Below, one piece after another: positions 63,237 through 64,000 of a stretch of DNA of 64,000 nt. The notes below the pieces were generated by a model. The model had not been told where the DNA came from, made no database searches, and worked only from the letters and a program-made list of their open reading frames with translations. Within the stretch, counting starts at the first letter, position 1; the number at the start of each line of letters is the position of its first letter. Position numbers and translations under genes: made by a program. Origin of the DNA: Schizochytrium sp. TIO01 (Eukaryota > Sar > Bigyra > Thraustochytrida > Thraustochytriidae); NCBI GenBank assembly GCA_004764695.1, contig SMSO01000035.1, positions 3,415,040 through 3,479,039 on the forward strand, given 5' to 3'.

Positions 63237-64000
63237 TTACACTGCACTTGCGTGCATACGTAACCTTCTAACTAGATCTGGATCTAATTTAAAAAGGAAT
63301 GGAAAGGCCACGGCAATAAGACGAGTTGCATCCATCTGTGGAAAATCCCGCCCACTCACATACTGCTTAGCCATTTCGTTAGTCTCATCCATGAGCTCAT
63401 ATCGTAGCAGCATCATCTGCGAAGCGTAAAAGATAATGTTCAAATGTACACCTGCTGCAAAGTAGATATCCCAAAGATGGAGAATACTGTCAAGTGGTGG
63501 ACAACACGCACTCAATGTCATAATTGGGGCAAACGCATAAACTTGCGTCCTGGCTCGCATATTGTCAATCAAATAATCCGCTAGCTGAGGATCCAAAGCA
63601 CGCAGACATTCCTCAAACAACGCACATCCTTCTGATACACCGTCAAGATTTTTGCTCATATACGCTGGAATCAGCTTAGTAACAAGAGCATCGAAACAGA
63701 AAAAGGCATCGAGTTCTGGCATGACATAAAGCAGAACACCGCAAATCACGTTCATACCTTGAACATAGGTGAACTGATCTTGAGTGTACGAATGTACAAA
63801 CGCATTGAGTACCCTGACAATACGTGCTTCCGGAACCACATCCTCGAAAGCTTTGCAGTTTTTAAAGGTGCGAAAGGTATCATTTCTAATTTTGCCACCA
63901 AGCTTTGGGTGCTCTCCTCGACGAACTAAGTCCATGTAGCGTTTGGAATCAAGATGTCTAACCCCTAACAGTAATTTCCACGCGCGTGCTCTTTGAGACA
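63237..64000 (-). CDS. Bub2-like TBC-domain RabGAP (N-terminus cut by window end)
   Basis: The frame ends at a TAA at 63237-63239 and remains open to the window edge. Sequence upstream of the Met at 63935 still reads as TBC domain (ARAWKLLLGVRHLD), so that Met is internal. Both GAP fingers are present: IRNDTFRT (the IxxDxxR arginine finger) and FTYVQGMNV (the YxQG glutamine finger). TLSACCPPLDSILHLWD and AGVHLNIIFYASQ follow the Bub2/Cdc16 branch closely, and the short C-terminus also fits. In yeasts this GAP acts with a Bfa1/Byr4-type partner on a Tem1/Spg1-like GTPase to restrain mitotic exit or septation; a similar role here is inferred. Gene start lies beyond the window. Confidence 0.8.
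   Translation of the reverse strand, partial: SQRARAWKLLLGVRHLDSKRYMDLVRRGEHPKLGGKIRNDTFRTFKNCKAFEDVVPEARIVRVLNAFVHSYTQDQFTYVQGMNVICGVLLYVMPELDAFFCFDALVTKLIPAYMSKNLDGVSEGCALFEECLRALDPQLADYLIDNMRARTQVYAFAPIMTLSACCPPLDSILHLWDIYFAAGVHLNIIFYASQMMLLRYELMDETNEMAKQYVSGRDFPQMDATRLIAVAFPFLFKLDPDLVRRLRMHASAV

Overview
The window looks like nuclear DNA of a protist, most simply a thraustochytrid-like stramenopile (Labyrinthulomycete). Long, mostly intron-poor genes encode eukaryotic housekeeping proteins (Ctf4/WDHD1, NSUN2/Trm4, eIF2B-delta, UXS1, a Bub2-like RabGAP, a hybrid histidine kinase). ATGs with Kozak-like context (often ACCATGG) open most of them, and a few good GT..AG splice signals are visible. 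The taxon is an inference from gene style only. No rRNA, convincing tRNA or CRISPR was found.

Left part (1-32 kb) is accessory and unstable. In order it holds: an edge-truncated coiled-coil gene; a decayed SASA-family (sialate O-acetylesterase-like) pseudogene whose nucleophile serine reads as Arg; a degenerate Ulp1-like (C48) protein; the first of two ~2.3-kb direct repeats (6.0-8.3 and 13.7-16.0 kb); and the first of two ~3-kb duplicons (9.7-13.0 and 23.5-26.5 kb), each carrying a type-II membrane glycosyltransferase-like gene with two GT-like halves, only one keeping a DDD motif. A secreted GH127-type beta-L-arabinofuranosidase gene lies between them. A 65-bp higher-order tandem repeat (19.6 kb), diverged dispersed repeats and a small array of mitochondrial nad1-like fragments (22.4-23.4 kb) follow. 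Two more Ulp1-like genes (27.3-31.8 kb) close the region; one keeps a complete His-Asp-Gln-Cys set and one does not.

Right part (33-64 kb) is conserved: UXS1 (-), the CHAT gene (+), Ctf4 (-), NSUN2 (-), eIF2B-delta (+), a hybrid histidine kinase (+) and a Bub2-like TBC GAP (-, cut by the window end). The 7.8 kb between eIF2B-delta and the kinase is a dense field of tetra- and pentanucleotide microsatellites.

The most striking gene (36.5-39.5 kb) fuses a CHAT caspase-like protease with intact His/Cys motifs, an NB-ARC-like STAND ATPase, a disordered His/Gln-rich linker and a STAT-like linker-SH2 module. This resembles an NLR-type signalling protease whose sensor would be a phosphotyrosine-binding domain, and I know of no described protein with this order. 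Two genes (the Ulp1-like pair at 31.0 kb and Ctf4 at 44.04 kb) are each split by a one-base shift at a homopolymer, which may be assembly error.
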